64,000 bases of DNA. It comes from Fontisubflavum oceani. GTDB taxonomy: Bacteria > Pseudomonadota > Alphaproteobacteria > Rhodobacterales > Rhodobacteraceae. Shown here piece by piece: positions 62,697 to 64,000 of this stretch. The position numbers and the translations under genes are program-made. The DNA lies in contig NZ_CP129111.1 in NCBI RefSeq assembly GCF_030407165.1, forward strand, positions 372,001 to 436,000. The letters are read 5' to 3'. Below the pieces are notes generated by a model. The model ran no database searches. It was not told where the DNA came from and was given only the letters and a program-made list of their open reading frames with translations. Positions within the stretch are counted from its first letter, which is position 1. The number at the start of each line of letters is the position of its first letter.

Positions 62697-63233
62697 TCAG
62701 CGGTGCGTCCGAGCCCGGATCACCTTAGCCCTACGGCGGAGCAAAAGCACCAGCAACAGCATCATCGCCCCGCTCGTCATCACGCTCGTGAGTTGGGTGG
62801 CCAAACTCGCTGCGGCGACGGCGGCCTCGGTCACATCTTCGGCTCGCCCGCGCAACAACCCGGCGACACGGGCGTTCTCCGCATAGTCGAACGCCATGCC
62901 CAGCCCGGCCAGTGCCACGCCCGTGAGGCGCAACGAGCGCGGCCAGCCTGCCGAAAGGGCCCAGATCGGAAGGCCCAGAACCAGCGCCAGCAACAGCGGA
63001 AAAATCCGGTCGAGCCAGTGTTGCAGGCCAAGATAAAGCGCGCGCCCGTCCTCACTGAGCGCCGACAGAAACGCCTCCGCCTCCGCCAGATCATAACCGA
63101 GGGGGCGCAGATCGAAGGCCACCAACCCGCCTGCCTCGCAAGAGATTTTTGGCAAGGTCCAAAGCTCCATCGTGAGATGGACTGCCAAAGTAACCGTGAC
63201 GAGTACCCAATAGGCGATCCACCTCCGGCTCAA
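62697..63233 (-). CDS. Hypothetical membrane protein (178 aa)
   Basis: About four hydrophobic segments are visible: YWVLVTVTLAVHLTMEL, IFPLLLALVLGLPIWALS, LTGVALAGLGMAFDYAENA and VMTSGAMMLLLVLLLRR. One Cys (ISCEAG) lies in the first loop. It overlaps aroA by four bases, so the two are co-transcribed. I do not recognise a function; no link to the shikimate pathway is apparent. Confidence 0.72.
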   Translation of the reverse strand: MSRRWIAYWVLVTVTLAVHLTMELWTLPKISCEAGGLVAFDLRPLGYDLAEAEAFLSALSEDGRALYLGLQHWLDRIFPLLLALVLGLPIWALSAGWPRSLRLTGVALAGLGMAFDYAENARVAGLLRGRAEDVTEAAVAAASLATQLTSVMTSGAMMLLLVLLLRRRAKVIRARTHR

Positions 63234-64000
63234 CGGTTGCTCCGCTCAATGCGCGCGCCAAGGCTGGCCATCAGTGGTTCAAAGATCGGAAAGCTGGTGG
63301 CAATCGGGCCTGCGTCATCCACACGTACCGGCTCTTGCGTCGCCATCCCCAGACACAGGAAGGACATCGCAATCCGGTGATCCAAGTGGCTTTCGGTAAG
63401 CCCGCCGCCCGGCACCCCGCCGGGCCCCATGCCGGTGACGCTCCACCAATCGGGTCCGTCCTCAACACCGACCCCATTGGCCCGCAACCCTGTCGCCATA
63501 GCCGCAATCCGGTCGCTCTCTTTCACGCGCAATTCTTTCACACCGCGCATCATCGTCTGGCCTTCGGCGAAAGACGCCACCACCGATAAGATCGGATATT
63601 CATCAATCATGCTGGCCGCCCGCTCCGGCGGCACCTCAATGCCTTTCATGTTGGGCGAAAACCGCGCTCTGAGATCGGCGACAGGCTCACCACCTTCTTC
63701 GCGCATATTCTCATAGGTCAGGTCCGCGCCCATATCGCGCAGCGTCTCGAACAGGCCCGCGCGGGTGGGGTTCAGCCCAATGCCCGGCACGAACACGTCC
63801 GAGCCTTCCACAATCAACGCAGCACAGACCGGAAACGCTGCGCTCGACGGGTCCCGTGGCACGGTGATGTCTTGCGGGGTCAGGTCCGGCTGCCCGGTCA
63901 ACGTGATCACCCGACCGTCTTCGGTCACCTCGGTTGTGATCTCGGCGCCAAAGCCCGCCAACATCCGCTCGGTATGATCCCGCGTCGCTTCCTGCTCAAT
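63230..64000 (-). CDS. aroA: 3-phosphoshikimate 1-carboxyvinyltransferase (N-terminal part outside window)
   Basis: AroA (EPSP synthase) joins shikimate-3-phosphate and PEP in aromatic amino acid synthesis. The C-terminal half is present, 256 codons from the window edge: DPSSAAFPVCAALI, the substrate-binding DEYPILSVVASFAEGQT, ELRVKESDRIAAM and DHRIAMSFLCLG. The frame is open at base 64000. It overlaps the downstream membrane protein gene by four bases and heads the aroA-cmk-rpsA group. Confidence 0.95.
   Translation of the reverse strand: MEQEATRDHTERMLAGFGAEITTEVTEDGRVITLTGQPDLTPQDITVPRDPSSAAFPVCAALIVEGSDVFVPGIGLNPTRAGLFETLRDMGADLTYENMREEGGEPVADLRARFSPNMKGIEVPPERAASMIDEYPILSVVASFAEGQTMMRGVKELRVKESDRIAAMATGLRANGVGVEDGPDWWSVTGMGPGGVPGGGLTESHLDHRIAMSFLCLGMATQEPVRVDDAGPIATSFPIFEPLMASLGARIERSNR

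Noticed and set aside
1..64000. tRNA genes, CRISPR arrays, insertion sequences, prophage or attachment sites
   Set aside because: I saw no tRNA T-loop pattern with matching arms, no regular direct repeats, no transposase or integrase frame and no phage genes.

Overview
The window looks like chromosome from a marine-type alphaproteobacterium of the Rhodobacteraceae (roseobacter group). The evidence is GC-rich coding sequence, an F0 ATP synthase operon atpI-B-E-F'-F separate from F1, MipZ, the ethylmalonyl-CoA pathway enzymes Ccr and Ecm, an HvrA-type H-NS protein, a two-domain ALDH16 enzyme next to deoC, and the aroA-cmk-rpsA gene order. I see no transposon, prophage, CRISPR array or tRNA.

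Layout. 1-5.4 kb: the end of sdhB, a six-Asp-box protein, a frame-broken FAD dehydrogenase, deoD and an H-NS-like gene. 5.5-10.6 kb: ecm (-), an acyltransferase and ccr, i.e. acetyl-CoA assimilation. 10.7-17.7 kb: a flavoprotein, rpe, a small transporter, deoC-ALDH16 and two small membrane proteins. 17.8-31.8 kb: an M20 deacylase, an orphan solute-binding protein, a phytase-like esterase, then a peptide-type ABC transporter followed by ALDH, SDR and a P1 peptidase. 31.8-34.5 kb: the F0 operon (-). 34.7-39.4 kb: an ArsR regulator, secreted and small proteins, an EamA exporter, and LysR/azoreductase. 39.4-46.4 kb: a translation block made of ffh, four tandem GNAT acetyltransferases, chorismate mutase, rpsP, a 46-residue protein, rimM, trmD, rplS and rpmE. 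46.6-50.4 kb: a LysE exporter, mipZ and a PhoX-type phosphatase. 50.6-58.2 kb: LysR divergent from an operon of nitrilase, ABC importer and RraA-like lyase. 58.2-58.8 kb: a cobalamin riboswitch ahead of a small unknown gene. 59-64 kb: rpsA, cmk and aroA (-).

The most important caveat is sequence quality. About twelve single-base (or equivalent) frame breaks fall in otherwise well-preserved genes, including the essential ffh and the core-metabolism gene rpe. At least four lie in runs of five G or C where six would restore the frame. Uncorrected indel errors explain this better than gene decay, so the broken genes are described here as probably functional.

For biology, the points most worth a second look are: the deoC-ALDH16 pair, which could handle the acetaldehyde from deoxyribose breakdown; Pho-box-like repeats upstream of both phosphatase-type genes; the B12 riboswitch controlling an unrecognised small protein; the four translationally coupled GNAT paralogues inside the ffh-trmD block; and the nitrilase/ABC/RraA operon, whose substrate is unknown.
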